This document shows positions 43,270-53,469 of a DNA stretch of 64,000 nt, piece after piece; the stretch's first letter is position 1; each line of letters opens with the position of its first letter. This DNA comes from Undaria pinnatifida (taxonomy: Eukaryota; Sar; Phaeophyceae; Laminariales; Alariaceae). The notes under the pieces are model-generated. The model was not told the origin of the DNA. It saw only the letters and a list, made by a program, of their open reading frames with translations, and made no database searches. The stretch lies in contig JABAKD010000006.1 of assembly GCA_012845835.1 (NCBI GenBank), positions 11,266,945-11,330,944 of the forward strand, written 5' to 3'. The translations under genes and the position numbers were made by a program.

Positions 43270-43790
43270 AACCTGTGGTTTTGTTCCTTTCCGGTTATGA
43301 CCTCTCCGAGCCGAGCATCGGCTTGGGTGGGCTCGTTCCCCCGTCCCTCCCAACCCACCACTACATCCCGCCGCTCCCATCTTCTGAGTTGGAGCAATTT
43401 TTTTTTTCCGGGTATGAGCGTTTCGAACCGACTATCGGTTTGGGTGGGCTCGCTACCTCTCCTCTACGACCCACCTCTACCATTCCACCGCCCTCTTTTT
43501 CCGAGTTTGTTATTTTTTTTAGCCTCGGGCTCATGAACCTCCCGAGCCTGGTACGTATGGGACCTTTTTAGCCAGAAATCGGACCCTTCCACAGCCTCTT
43601 CGCTGCCCACGTCGAACGATGTCAGCATCCCATCCCGGGTATCGTTTTGGGTGGGCTAGTTCCCCCTCCCTTTCGACCCACCATCACTATCCGCCCCCAT
43701 CCACCGGCGACGCGCAAACCGCGCACCCTTCCTGTTAGGCATTGACTTGGGTGGGCTCAAACCCCCTCCCTCCTGCCCCATGCACCACCA
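43270..43790 (+). repeat. Degenerate ~100-117 bp tandem array
   Basis: TTGGGTGGGCT occurs at about 43,323, 43,440, 43,647 and 43,747, each followed by CCC/CTCC-rich sequence and CCCACCA/CCCACCT; a weaker unit fills the double gap near 43,545. It is translated in one frame as two IGLGGL repeats. Confidence 0.7.
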
Positions 43791-44184
43791 CGTTTCGCTG
43801 GAAATACTTCGGCAACTCACCGTTGCGGACCATACCAAAATCCGACCCCTTCTCCGCGCCAAAACCTCCGTCGGGTCTATTTCGGCCCATGACATCGCCT
43901 TCGGTTCGCTAGCCAGCTCCGAGAAAGGCGCCGAGGACGCTGGCGCTCCTCCTGGATCGGCTTTCAGGCCGTCCTTCGTTCTCCCCAGCGCCCACCATTG
44001 GCGCATCCCTTTTTGGCCTTCCTCATCCTTCGTCGGACCATTATTTTCCCGGAGCCGTCATCGCTCCACAGCCGCCGCTGAAAACTGTGGACTGCCCTTC
44101 CGACTACGTTTTTTTTTCGCGAGTACCTGTGGCTACACGTCTAAGATCATCGAACACCCCCCATCGCCGCGCGAACACCGCGAC

Positions 44185-44400
44185 CAGAGCTCCATCGTCA
44201 CCTGAGCTCCGTCGTCAGCTGAGCTTTGGCACCAGAGCTCCATCGTCACCTGAGCTTCGTCGTCACCTGAGCTTCGCCACCAGAGCTCCATTGTCACCTG
44301 AGCTCCATCGTCACCTGAGCTTCGCGACCAGAGCTCCACCTTTGTCAGAGCTCCACCTTTCACCTGATCTCCACCTTCGTCTTCCGCGACTTCATCATTC
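44185..44400 (+). repeat. 48 bp minisatellite (sub-unit ~17 bp)
   Basis: ACCAGAGCTCCATCGTCACC-type units of 48 bp repeat about 3.5 times; within each, GAGCTCC(A/G)TCGTCA(C/G)CT recurs. In the open frame it encodes a 16-residue repeat, TRAPSSPELRRQLSFG. Confidence 0.85.
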
Positions 44401-45829
44401 GATGTCTTTCTCCTTCAAGCCACTACCAAAGTCAAGGCAGCCTTTTCTTCTTTTGGCCACTACCGCCGGCCCCGGCGTCGTCGCCACCATCTACTCCGAC
44501 AACCTGGGAATTATTTCACCGACTCCTGCAGCCATGCACCGATGGGCCTGCCGCTTCAAACCGCTACCAGCGGCGAGGCGCCCTCTCCCTGGCCACTACC
44601 ACCGACTCCGGCGTCATCGCATCGTCAGCGCCGACCAGCGGGGACATATTTCGCCGACTCCTGCAGCCACCGCGCCGGTAGGTTTGCTCCTTCAGTCCGC
44701 TACTAACCGCCCCGGCGTCACAGCCATCGCCGGCTACTTCGGGTCTTCTCTACCGCCTATTCCGACAACCACGCCGTTATCCTCGCCGCGTACAAAGCGA
44801 ACTCCACCACCGCGAGAACCGCAGGCATCTCCACAGGACCACCTTAAAGGACTACTACAGCGTCAACGCTCGCGCCTACATGTACGCTGCGGAACACGCA
44901 CATTCCACCACCGCGTACGCTATCCGCCACCGTCTTCAACCTACCATATTGCGCTACCACAGCCTCGTCTTCTTCCGTCACAAGAGCCTCTACCGTATCT
45001 TCCGCGAACACCCCACCCTCACTGGTTCGTGCTCGGAGCTCTTCAACGCGTTTTACTGGACCATCATCCGTCTCCAGCGCTCCTACCACATCTTCCGCGA
45101 ACACCACGACGTCACTGTCTCGCGATCGGAGCGCTGCAGCACACCCTAGTACGACCACCAGCCGCGTTCCATCGGATCTTTCTTCAAACCCTACACCACC
45201 CGGTTTCAGGATCAACCTACGGCGTCTCTACTGCATATCTTCGCGGAGCACCATCTACGGACCGGCGTGCCTACAACGCCACGCGACAGGGATATCTGCA
45301 GCCAGGGTATTATCGCGTTGAGTCGCACTTACCCGTTTGTCTTGTTGCCCCTCCCCCTTACCATGTTTCTTGAGTTCCTTCTTGAGTTTTTTTTTCATGG
45401 GATTTGTTTTGTGCGCATTGGCTTCTTGATTTTCTCTTTTGGGTTTGATTTTGTTGTTCAGTTAGTTTCAAGGTGCCTCTTCTTTGCCTTGACTCTTCGG
45501 GTAGTCACACTTTTGAACAGCACATATGTTTGCGTGCTTGCATCGGTGTGCTACCCTGACTTTTCGGGTCATCCTACTTTTGACCAGGACATACGTTTGC
45601 GTACTTGCGTCGGTGTGCTACCCTGGCCTTCCAGCCACTGATTTAGCAGGCTCCATTTTCGTAACCAGGCCGAAAAGTTAAGATGGTTCCGTCTTCCTGT
45701 GTGTGCCGGTTTAACCTGCCCCGTTTTCGTAACTTGGCTCAAACCTGCCGTGACTTCGTTTTCCCTCGTCGGTTTAGCGTACCCTTGTTTCGCAGCGACC
45801 GAAACCGCTGTGGTATTTTTTTGTTGGCC

Positions 45830-46165
45830 TTTCTCATGCTTTCTGCACTACGTCAAAATAGGTGCATATTTGGGCATGGTATATGTCTCCCAACCCGCTG
45901 TGGTATGCCCATGTTGGCTCTTCTTCCGCTTTTTGCACTACGTACGTCATTGGTACTTATTAAGGCGTCATATTTGGATTCTTACCGCTATGGCATATAT
46001 GTCTTAGCCCTTCCCCCAATATTTGCACTACGTACGTCATAGGTGCTTATTGAGGCGTCGTATTTCTTCTGTTACCACTGTGGTATACGTGGTATGTGCT
46101 CTGGCCCTTCCTCTATTTTTTGCACTGCGCACGCCGTAAGTGCTTATTGAGGCGTGTTGTCCCCC
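45830..46165 (+). repeat. ~90 bp tandem array, four units
   Basis: GCACTACG/GCACTGCG cores at about 45,845, 45,935, 46,025 and 46,122, followed by TAGGTGCTTATTGAGGCGTC-like sequence and TGTGGTATA. Spacings are 90, 90 and 97 bp. Confidence 0.8.
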
Positions 46166-47749
46166 TTGTTTGCGTCGTATCGCCCTGCACAAGTCCCCTC
46201 TTCTCGGTTGGACATCCAAGTGCTTTCGCGTATGTTTTCCCCGTTTTTTTTGTCACTTAGCTTCCGGTAGGAATGGCTCTATAGTAGGCCACATTTTCAG
46301 AGTTTCACGACATCAACGTTTCGCTAGTATTTTCGGGTCCGTCGTTTGTTCACGACCCCCCCCTCTAGGCTTCTTTATAGTATCAACCCCCGAAACCATG
46401 GTAGTTTCGCTAGGTCCTTATTAGCCTGAACTTCGCTTGCACGCTGTGCATGCACCCCGCTAGCATTTTTAGAGTTGTACGTGGTTTGCCCCCTCCCTCT
46501 GTCCGGCTTACGGTATCAGCCCGGGACATCGTAATAGTTTCGTCTGATTCCTTCTCAGCTGAGATATCGTCTGCACCATGTGCGTGCTCTTTCGCAGAGT
46601 TTCTGAGCCCTCCGTTGTGTTAAGACCCCGTTTTTACCGCTCTCACGGTATGAGTGTTGAAATTAATATCGTGTTAGCTTCGTTTTTCTACCTTGGTTTC
46701 CCTTCCCTCTGCACTATGTGCCGTATGAAAACGTACACCCCCTCCTGTCGGCAGTGTGTGCGTTTTCGGAACGTATTTCCTCCCGACTCTGGCGTTCGTG
46801 ACTTTTTGGAACCGATACCTTCCGCTTTCGCGTCCATGCAACGCGGGTATTATTTGTTTTCTTTCTTGGTATTTCTGAGCACGCTTGCTCCTTAGTGGTT
46901 ATCGCTGTGCGCAGCAAACGACCGACCGTAGTAGCCTTCTCTCCTTTCTTCTTGGAGAATTTGTTTGTGAACGCTTAGTGCGCGTATTAGCTTTGGACCC
47001 TACTATCTCAGTACAATTCTACCTGGTAGTTACCAGTATCGTCAGTGTTATCGCCTTGTGGCCCCCCAAAGTATTCCCTTACAGTCTCAGTATCATTGAG
47101 GCCCCAACAACGTTTGAACGTAGTAGTATGCCTTCTGCCTTCTTTGCCGCATTCAAAGCACGGCACTTGTTCGTTTCTCGGTGATCTTCATGTGCGCCTT
47201 GATCCTGAACTCGCGCCCAAGTTGTTCCACTTTTCTACAGTACGACGAGTGTTCGCCTTTGTGGTTTTGCTTCCGCCTTCTACGGCCGATGTAGCCTGCC
47301 CACGTTTTGTGCACAACGACGAACCATGGCGTTTCCGAACCATGTCGAGGTTTTCTATCGTGTCGTTCCCACCTCGCCTTATGCGATTGGTGACAACATG
47401 GATGCTTTCCGCGTTATTTATCTTCGTTTTTCGCGAGGCATTACCTCCTTTCTTGTTGCTGTTGGACTTCCCCTGCCCCTTGGCATACTTCCCTTTTATT
47501 GTTGGACCTTTCTTGCTTCTTGGCGTACTTCTTTCCACCACCGACGTCGCTGCACTTTAGCCCCAGCCACTTGGTATTACGGCATTTCAGCTATTGCTAC
47601 TGTCTATGGTCCCATGGTTTCGACCACTGGCTTCACATTGAGAGCCCCCCTTAGGTTCCACGTTAGCGGTCCCGTGCTGACTCTCCAACCCATCTGTCGG
47701 TTCTCTTTGGCCTCTGCCTTTTTGTTTGGTCGTACCTGCCCCTAAGAGT

Positions 47750-48130
47750 CCCTTGCTATCGGGCTCCGTTCCAGCTTTGTAGCCAGCGGTTCTATTCCCC
47801 TGGACCACTATTTCTTACCTTTTTTTTTCTCGGCACCGCTGCCCCTTCGGTCCAACGACACTGACCCCCGTCCTGGCTTTGCAGCCAACAGGTCTTGTTT
47901 CTCTCGACCACTTTTTCTTGTTTCTTTTCGGCATACCTGCCAATAGGGTTCAACTACACCGGCCTTAATCATGGGTTTACAGCCCGTCCTGACTGTGCAG
48001 TCCACAGGCCGTCCCCTCTTGGCCCCCGTTTTACTCTTGGCTTGTTGGCGTACTTGTCGCATCGGGCCCACGTTTTGACTCCAGTTTGGCTTCGCAGCCC
48101 ATATAGGTCGTTCCCTGTTGACCCTCTTTC
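47750..48130 (+). repeat. ~100 bp degenerate tandem array
   Basis: GGCTTTGCAGCC-like cores at about 47,773, 47,875, 47,992 and 48,086, each followed by an A(T/G)AGGTC/AGGCCGT block, CGACCA/TTGACC and T-rich DNA. Confidence 0.6.
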
Positions 48131-48959
48131 GTGTTGTTTTTTTTTTTCCGGCGAAATCGCTTTCGGAGGTATGCCTTCGCTACGTACCTAGTGTTGCTCG
48201 TTTTCTGAAAGTAGCCTTTCAAGGTCCTTTGCTATGGACCCTTCTTTTTGTCAGGCTGCAGCACGTTGGTATGACACGATTTGCCTTTCCTGTTTTGCCG
48301 TGCATTTTTCTCGGTTACCTTTTTAGGGTTGCTCCACGTTAGCGACCCCGTGTTTCCGACGTATAGTACCTAGCTGCGGCTTCTTCATATTGTTTTCTCT
48401 GTTCCCTGCATTCTTTCTGGATCTAGACACTTCCAGCGCTGCTTCGAGCTGAACGAGTATCTTCTTGTTGACCCCATTTTTGGCTTGCTTTGTTATGGTT
48501 GAATAGCTTCGCTACGTTTGCTGGCATTGTTCCCGTTATTAGTTAGCCTCTCACGGTGTCATATGTCGACTCTTTTTCCGGCTTCCGATAGTGCCTTCCG
48601 TCTTTCTGGTGTCTACGATTCAGTTTCGTCCTTGTTTGCGTATAGCTTTGGCTAGGTGACCTCACCACATATTTCTTCCCGTTTTCATGGTATTGTACCC
48701 AGATAGCTTTCAAGGTTACTCCACTGTTGCCCCCCGGTTAAGCTTTCCGGCGTATCACACACGCCTCCAGTACCACCATTTTGGTGTTGTCTGTGCCACT
48801 GTTTTAGGTGTTGTCTTTCACTGCGTTTTCGCGATTTGTTTTGGTAGCCTCGGTTTTCCGTTCTACAGTTCGACCAAGGGCCTTATGCTAGCCTCCTACG
48901 TCGCATATTACGGCCCCTGTGCTTCCGTTAAACCTCAGCGTACTGGTTCTTTATAGTCT

Positions 48960-49420
48960 TGCCTTTAGACCAATGGTCCCACGTCAGCCTTCCAGGTCCA
49001 ACCTTGCGGACCCTGACATTATTTTAGGCACTTTTCTTTGTTTTTTTCTTGTTTCAGGCTCTTTCTCTTCTGCCTTTTGACCAATGGCCCGACGCTTGCG
49101 TACTTCTTCGCGTCTTAGTTGTTGCTCTTTCACCATCCAACCGATGGCCCCACGTCAGCTGTCAGTGTCCAACGTAGCGGACTCTGACGTTCTTTAGGCA
49201 GTGCTTCTTGATTTCTCTAGGCCTTCCGGCAAATGGACCGACCGCCCGCCCCTTCGGCACTACGCTTCAGGCCGTAAACTTGTTTGGCCTTCACAGCGTG
49301 ACACGTGTTCCCTTATACTCTTCTGACTTGGTTTCCGCGTCTATACCTTCTTCTTTGGCCCCCTTCGCATCCCTGCACTCAGTGGCCGCGCCCTTCGTGT
49401 TATCGTAGGCCGATTGCTAC
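48960..49420 (+). repeat. Degenerate array with ACCAATGGYCCCACGTCAG core
   Basis: Cores at about 48,969, 49,080, 49,140 and 49,228, with CGGAC(C/T)CTGACxTTxTTTAGGCA after two of them. The spacing is irregular. Confidence 0.5.
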
Positions 49421-49661
49421 TGGTATACCGTAGGTACATACCCTTTCTCGAGCTCTCGCGGTTGTGAGTTCCATCATAGGGTTGTATATCTTGCAATGAG
49501 GCGTTTAAGCCTCATTATTACGAGGTGTGGGGGAATCTATAGCCTCATTTTCATTTGTTTCGAATAGCCGCATCTTCGATCCCCCTTTCCAATTTTGGAT
49601 GTTTGTTGACATCCTTTGATGGGCAGGTGATCTGCATCTACGACTATTCAGGGTGGGCTAA

Positions 49662-50039
49662 TGTTATAGAGTGTCAGTATAGCTGGCAATAGATTCGGTA
49701 GGATAGTCCGCAGAGTTATGGTCTATTGGCCACAAGAAGGTTCTCTTAAACGGAATATTCTGAGTGAAGCGGATAACCCGTAGAATGTAGCTAGTTTGTA
49801 CCACAAGAGCGTTCTCGGAAATGGAACGCTCCTCCTCTGGACAAGATAGATAGAAGTAAGCGCGTTAAGCGCTCATGGGAACATTAGGACACCCAGGAGA
49901 ACGTTCCTTGTACGTTCCATAGGAAAAGGTCCGGAACAGAGCACAGTAGCAATGCTGGGGTGAAGCGAACTCTGTGAGCTTCACCCCACCCCCGTGCTCT
50001 CACTACCTGCTCTACCAGCTCTACCTGCTCTACCCAGCC
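49662..50039 (+). repeat. Right 378 bp terminal direct repeat (3' LTR)
   Basis: Same length and, by eye, same sequence as 36,029-36,406, offset by exactly 13,633 bp. The common sequence stops at 50,039; the next bases differ from those after the left copy. Confidence 0.85.
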
Positions 50040-50340
50040 CTATCGTGGCTAGGCCTGTGTTGTCTGTCTTTTAGAGTCCAATGAAGAGGAAATAATGTAT
50101 AAGCTTTTGAGTCTATCCAGCGAGCCATGAGGAGAGACCAAACAAGGGCACCGGAACCCATGAGGAGCACGCTTCCCAACACCGACCAACCACGCATCCC
50201 CCACTCGGAGTACCACCACACATAGGGTTCAGCAATCCCACTGCTTGTCGATTTTTCATCGAGTTTTGCTACCTCACGCTCTTCTCGCGCTTTCCGCAAG
50301 TCAATTTGTGCACATACAAGAAAAGGTCGCAACGAATTTT
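50029..50340 (-). CDS. Exon-like ORF truncated at the LTR-type insertion
   Basis: The minus frame reads QIDLRKAREEREVAKLDEKS, then YVWWYSEWGMRGW, a hydrophobic segment SVLGSVLLMGSGALVWSLLM and ARWIDSKAYTLFPLHWT before ending in a stop contributed by the terminal repeat (50,029-50,031). A basic/charged helix followed by one membrane span is protein-like and differs from local DNA. The upstream limit is unclear because a tRNA-like repeat unit merges into it at 50,340-50,380, and its nominal start is GTG. No family recognised. If real, the element inserted within or just after the coding region. Confidence 0.3.
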
Positions 50341-50412
50341 TTATACGAGTGAGTATGCACTCGGCGGGGCTCGAACTCACGGAAATGACCTATTATTAGA
50401 CTATACCAGGCT
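50333..50412 (-). other. tRNA-like (Pol III box) remnant
   Basis: The minus strand reads CTGGTATAGTCTAATAATAG, resembling an A box, and GTGAGTTCGAGCCCCGCC, resembling a B box/T arm. They are too close for a functional tRNA (no full anticodon arm), and no T-run terminator follows. Related CCGTGGGTTCG blocks at 51,154 and 52,017 suggest a tRNA-derived SINE-like repeat. Confidence 0.4.
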
Positions 50413-50523
50413 CGGTCAACAGCTGCTAGCAGCTAGCTGCTGCTTGCTGCTGCTGCTGTTGTGTTGTTGTTGTTGTGATTATTCTATCTAATCATAGCTA
50501 GTACAAGGTATTATTATTATTGT

Positions 50524-50528
50524 TAGTT

Positions 50529-50617
<89 letters not shown>

Positions 50618-50772
50618 AGTAGTTGTTGTTGTTGTTGTTGTTGTTGTTGTAGTAGTAGTAGTTAGTTGTCGTTGTTGTTGTCGTTGTTGTTGTTGTTGTC
50701 GTTGTTGTTGTAGTTGTTGTTGTTGTTGTTGTAGTTGTTGTTGTTGTTATAATAATAATTGTTGTTATAATA

Positions 50773-50816
<44 letters not shown>

Positions 50817-50955
50817 CCTTGTTGTTGTTGTTGTTGTTGTTGAATTGTTGTTGTTGTTGTTGTTGTTGTTATTATTGATAAATTAATGTTGTTGTCGTCG
50901 TGGTTGCTTTGTTGTTGTTGTTGTCGGTGTTGTTGTCGGTGTTGTTGTTGTTAAC
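50524..50955 (+). repeat. (GTT)n microsatellite, about 430 bp, with a telomere-like end
   Basis: GTT repeats with scattered GTC, GTA and ATT variants, ending TTAACCCTAATAACCCTAAC at about 50,951-50,970. Confidence 0.95.
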
Positions 50956-51019
50956 CCTAATAACCCTAACCCATAGGAAATACCGGTCGGAGTGCCCCCT
51001 GATGACGTCATTCGTCACT

Positions 51020-51320
51020 GGCTGGGGTGAAATATATTTATTTATATTAGGATGACAGCGTATTATTACTTTATGCTCACCGACTCCTGTTTTGTTCTTC
51101 AAGCCTTAAGGGTGGAATTTTTTATGTCAGGGTGATAACGTATTAATAATTTAAAACGGTTTAACCGTGGGTTCGTGGCTCGCCGATTTCCGTCCTTTAG
51201 TTTAGGGTGGAACTTTTACATGAAAAATGTTGTGGTGATAGTATAATTAATTTTGTTTAATAATTTTATTTTTCTGACTTTATTTTATTTTATTTATAAC
51301 TTCTGGGGTGAAACTTTTAC
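51020..51320 (+). repeat. Three to four diverged units of about 95 bp with tRNA-like boxes
   Basis: GGGGTGAAA/GGGTGGAA, TAGGATGACAGCGTATTA/CAGGGTGATAACGTATTA, ACCGTGGGTTCGTGGCTCGC and TTTAGTTTAGGGTGGAAC recur. A related unit at 52,000-52,065 contains GTGGGTTCGTGTCCCAC, a perfect T-arm-like stem-loop. Confidence 0.5.
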
Positions 51321-51429
51321 ATTATATTTAATTAACAGATCACTACAGTATACTACGGTCTTCATACTCCCGATATCAACCGCCATTTATTATATATAGT
51401 GAAGAATAAACTAAATAATAATAATAATA

Positions 51430-51600
51430 TGAAACCACCCCCAGGCAGAAAAATCTTACTTACGCACTTAACCACAAGTAAGTACCAACAACCATGACCA
51501 AGCCATACATCCGTAAACCATCCACCACACACATGGTAGAGCAATATACCATACATAGTGGAAACTACAGAAATAATTTTATAAAACATTTAAAATTTTT
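51430..51600 (+). repeat. R8 repeat copy
   Basis: AGTAAGTACCAACAACCATG, ACCAAGCCATACATCCGTAA, ACCATCCACCACACACATGG and AGTGGAAACTACAG match the family at 13.9 and 23.6 kb. Another diverged copy is at 52,180-52,295. Confidence 0.6.
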
Positions 51601-51699
51601 GTTTATAAAAGAAAAGAACCCCTCCCAAAAACAGTTCACCCACATAACATAGTACAAGTATCAGCAAGCAGATTCAAAATTCGTCGAACTCACACCGAC

Positions 51700-51947
51700 T
51701 GATTCTACGATAGCCCCCCTCAAAACCAGCGACTTTCCTTTACGAACGTTCCGTGGCTGCTCGACACGAGGAAGGATGTTATTAACAAAAGGTCGTCTCC
51801 ACATATTTTTTGTGTGCAAAGGTCAATCGAACGATAACGTCGGGGTTTCAAAGACACCGTATTTCAGGAGATATGACCGGAAGTTGGTTTGGAAACCGGC
51901 GATTTCGTTAAATAATAGTTGGGGGTGCTACCGTAGAACGACCCCAC
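51700..51947. mobile_element. R11 MITE, copy 1
   Basis: TTCTACGATAGCCCCC at the left and GGGGGTGCTACCGTAGAA at the right are inverted. The interior shares AAAACCAGCGA, GAACGTT, CACCGTATTTCAGGAGATA and GAAACCGGCGAT with 59,390-59,662. Confidence 0.75.
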
Positions 51948-52539
51948 CTTCCTGATGTCCTGAATACATACGATACATGTATCTAAATATTAGAGTTACG
52001 GCGTATCAATTTTGGAACCGTGGGTTCGTGTCCCACAGAGTTTTCAATCCTTCGGGGGTGGGAGTAGATGACTTTAATTCTTGAATGCTGTATTAAGAGC
52101 AACATATAGATAACTTATAATATTCTGTGTTCGTACTCTTCCCGATATTAAAGCCCTCGGGGGGAGAAAAACAAAGTACACCGCCTACCATACATATGAT
52201 AAAGTAGTACAGTGGAAACCACAGTAATAAATTTATAAAATTGATGTGATGTTTTACCTAGCTCAAAATTCCCCACCTAAAGTAAGTATAAATACCAATA
52301 CTTACCATTATAGTGGACAAAAAATAGGACACCTCCCAATAAAAACTCACTCATTCATATAGTATATTACGAGTACCAACAACGCAGCTTGCAAAGATGA
52401 GTATTGACCTGAAATTCGTCAAACTCACGGCTGACGTCCTTGAAAATTAGTTATAAAATGGGTGAAAGCCACAACAGCAAAAATGTAGCCCTGGATTTTC
52501 ACGGCTGACAAACATTGGTGGTATATATATGTAATTATT

Positions 52540-53015
52540 TATTTATTTATTTATTTTCCCCAAAACCGTCAGATTTATCCCCTTGAAAGGATTTATAGCT
52601 TACACGCACAAATTGCCCGCCCGTCCGCCCCCCCCCCCCCTTCTCTACCCCCCCCCTCCAACCCCGCTCGCTTTTGATCAAAACCAGGCCCCCACGTCCT
52701 TCAAAACTCCGCCCCCCCCCTCACCGGTTATTCGACTTACAAGCTTCACTTGATGAAAGTATACATTTCCCCCCACAGCTGTCAGATTTTGTCCCCCTCA
52801 GACACGGGTTTTATAGTTTCCGCGCACAGACTGACTAAAATCACCCTGTTGACCCTGATAGCTACACTGTAGTTGTAAGGGGAGTCGCCGACCTATATCC
52901 TTAATGAGGACACACAACTCGTAATACGCGCGATCGCAGTATCACACACAGCTTGCAAAGATGAGGTTCGACGAAATCTTCGATCTCGCAGCTGGAGTAT
53001 ATTTTCATTTTTTAT
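52540..53015 (+). repeat. R1 repeat copy with C-rich leader
   Basis: A poly-C stretch (52,625-52,720) and CTTTTGATCAAAACCAGGCC precede CACAGCTGTCAGATTTTGTC, TTTTATAGTTTCCGCGCACA and the R1 3' blocks to CTCGCAGCTGGAGTATATTT. Confidence 0.8.
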
Positions 53016-53039
53016 AATATATGTAGCTAGTGCTCAATG

Positions 53040-53245
53040 GCGGAGACAGTGCATGGCCACATCACCTCGCATGTTGTATTTATTTGGCAATACGCATCTC
53101 TTTCGTATAATTAGCGATGTCAGAAAATAACGGTAACTATATGATGGTGATGACAAACAGTGCATGACCACATCACCTCGCCTGTTGTATTTGGCAATAC
53201 GTATCTCTTTCTTATAATTAGCGATGCCAGAAAATAATTGTAAAT
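53040..53245 (+). repeat. Tandem duplication, period about 112 bp
   Basis: CAGTGCATGGCCACATCACC and CAGTGCATGACCACATCACC each lead into TTGGCAATACG(C/T)ATCTCTTTC and ATAATTAGCGATG(T/C)CAGAAA. Confidence 0.9.
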
Positions 53246-53469
53246 ACAAATATTCTAGAAAATATTCTAGCTTTCGATCCATGTACAACAACAAATTATG
53301 AAGATTTAACACGTTATTTACTACACTTAAACACTGGGTTGCATACTGCATCGAACATCAAACCTTCTAGAATAGTAAACATTACAAGCCAGATGATATA
53401 AAGGGATGTCTTCTTGCTACAAGGTTACCGTCAGGTTTGTCCCTTTAAGGATTTATAGTTTCCGCGCAC

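Larger units (their letters stand above)
36029..50039 (+). mobile_element. Giant non-autonomous LTR-type element, 14,011 bp
   Basis: Two direct 378 bp terminal repeats (36,029-36,406 and 49,662-50,039) enclose 13.26 kb. By eye I see no difference between the repeats, implying very recent integration or conversion. Immediately inside the left repeat, after 8 nt, TGGCGACGTCG is a possible primer-binding site. GGGTGGGCTAA just before the right repeat is a possible, weak polypurine tract. No frame long enough for gag, protease, integrase or reverse transcriptase exists on either strand; the longest (428 codons at 44,087) is proline/serine-rich low complexity. The interior + strand is pyrimidine-rich and largely degenerate tandem arrays. 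This fits a LARD-like element mobilised in trans. Caveats: the repeats start TG but end CC rather than CA, and no clear target duplication was found. Direction is inferred from the PBS-like site. Confidence 0.72.

Noticed and set aside
44087-45373. 428-codon open frame, the longest in the window
   Set aside because: Lies in C-rich tandem-repeat DNA inside the LTR-type element, has Pro/Ser/Arg low complexity and a 16-residue minisatellite repeat, overlaps other long frames and shows no domain.
50333-50412. Functional tRNA gene
   Set aside because: A-box-like and B-box-like parts are too close, no anticodon arm, imperfect T stem and no terminator.
50520-50843. Cys/Val-rich 107-codon frame
   Set aside because: Translation of (GTT)n.
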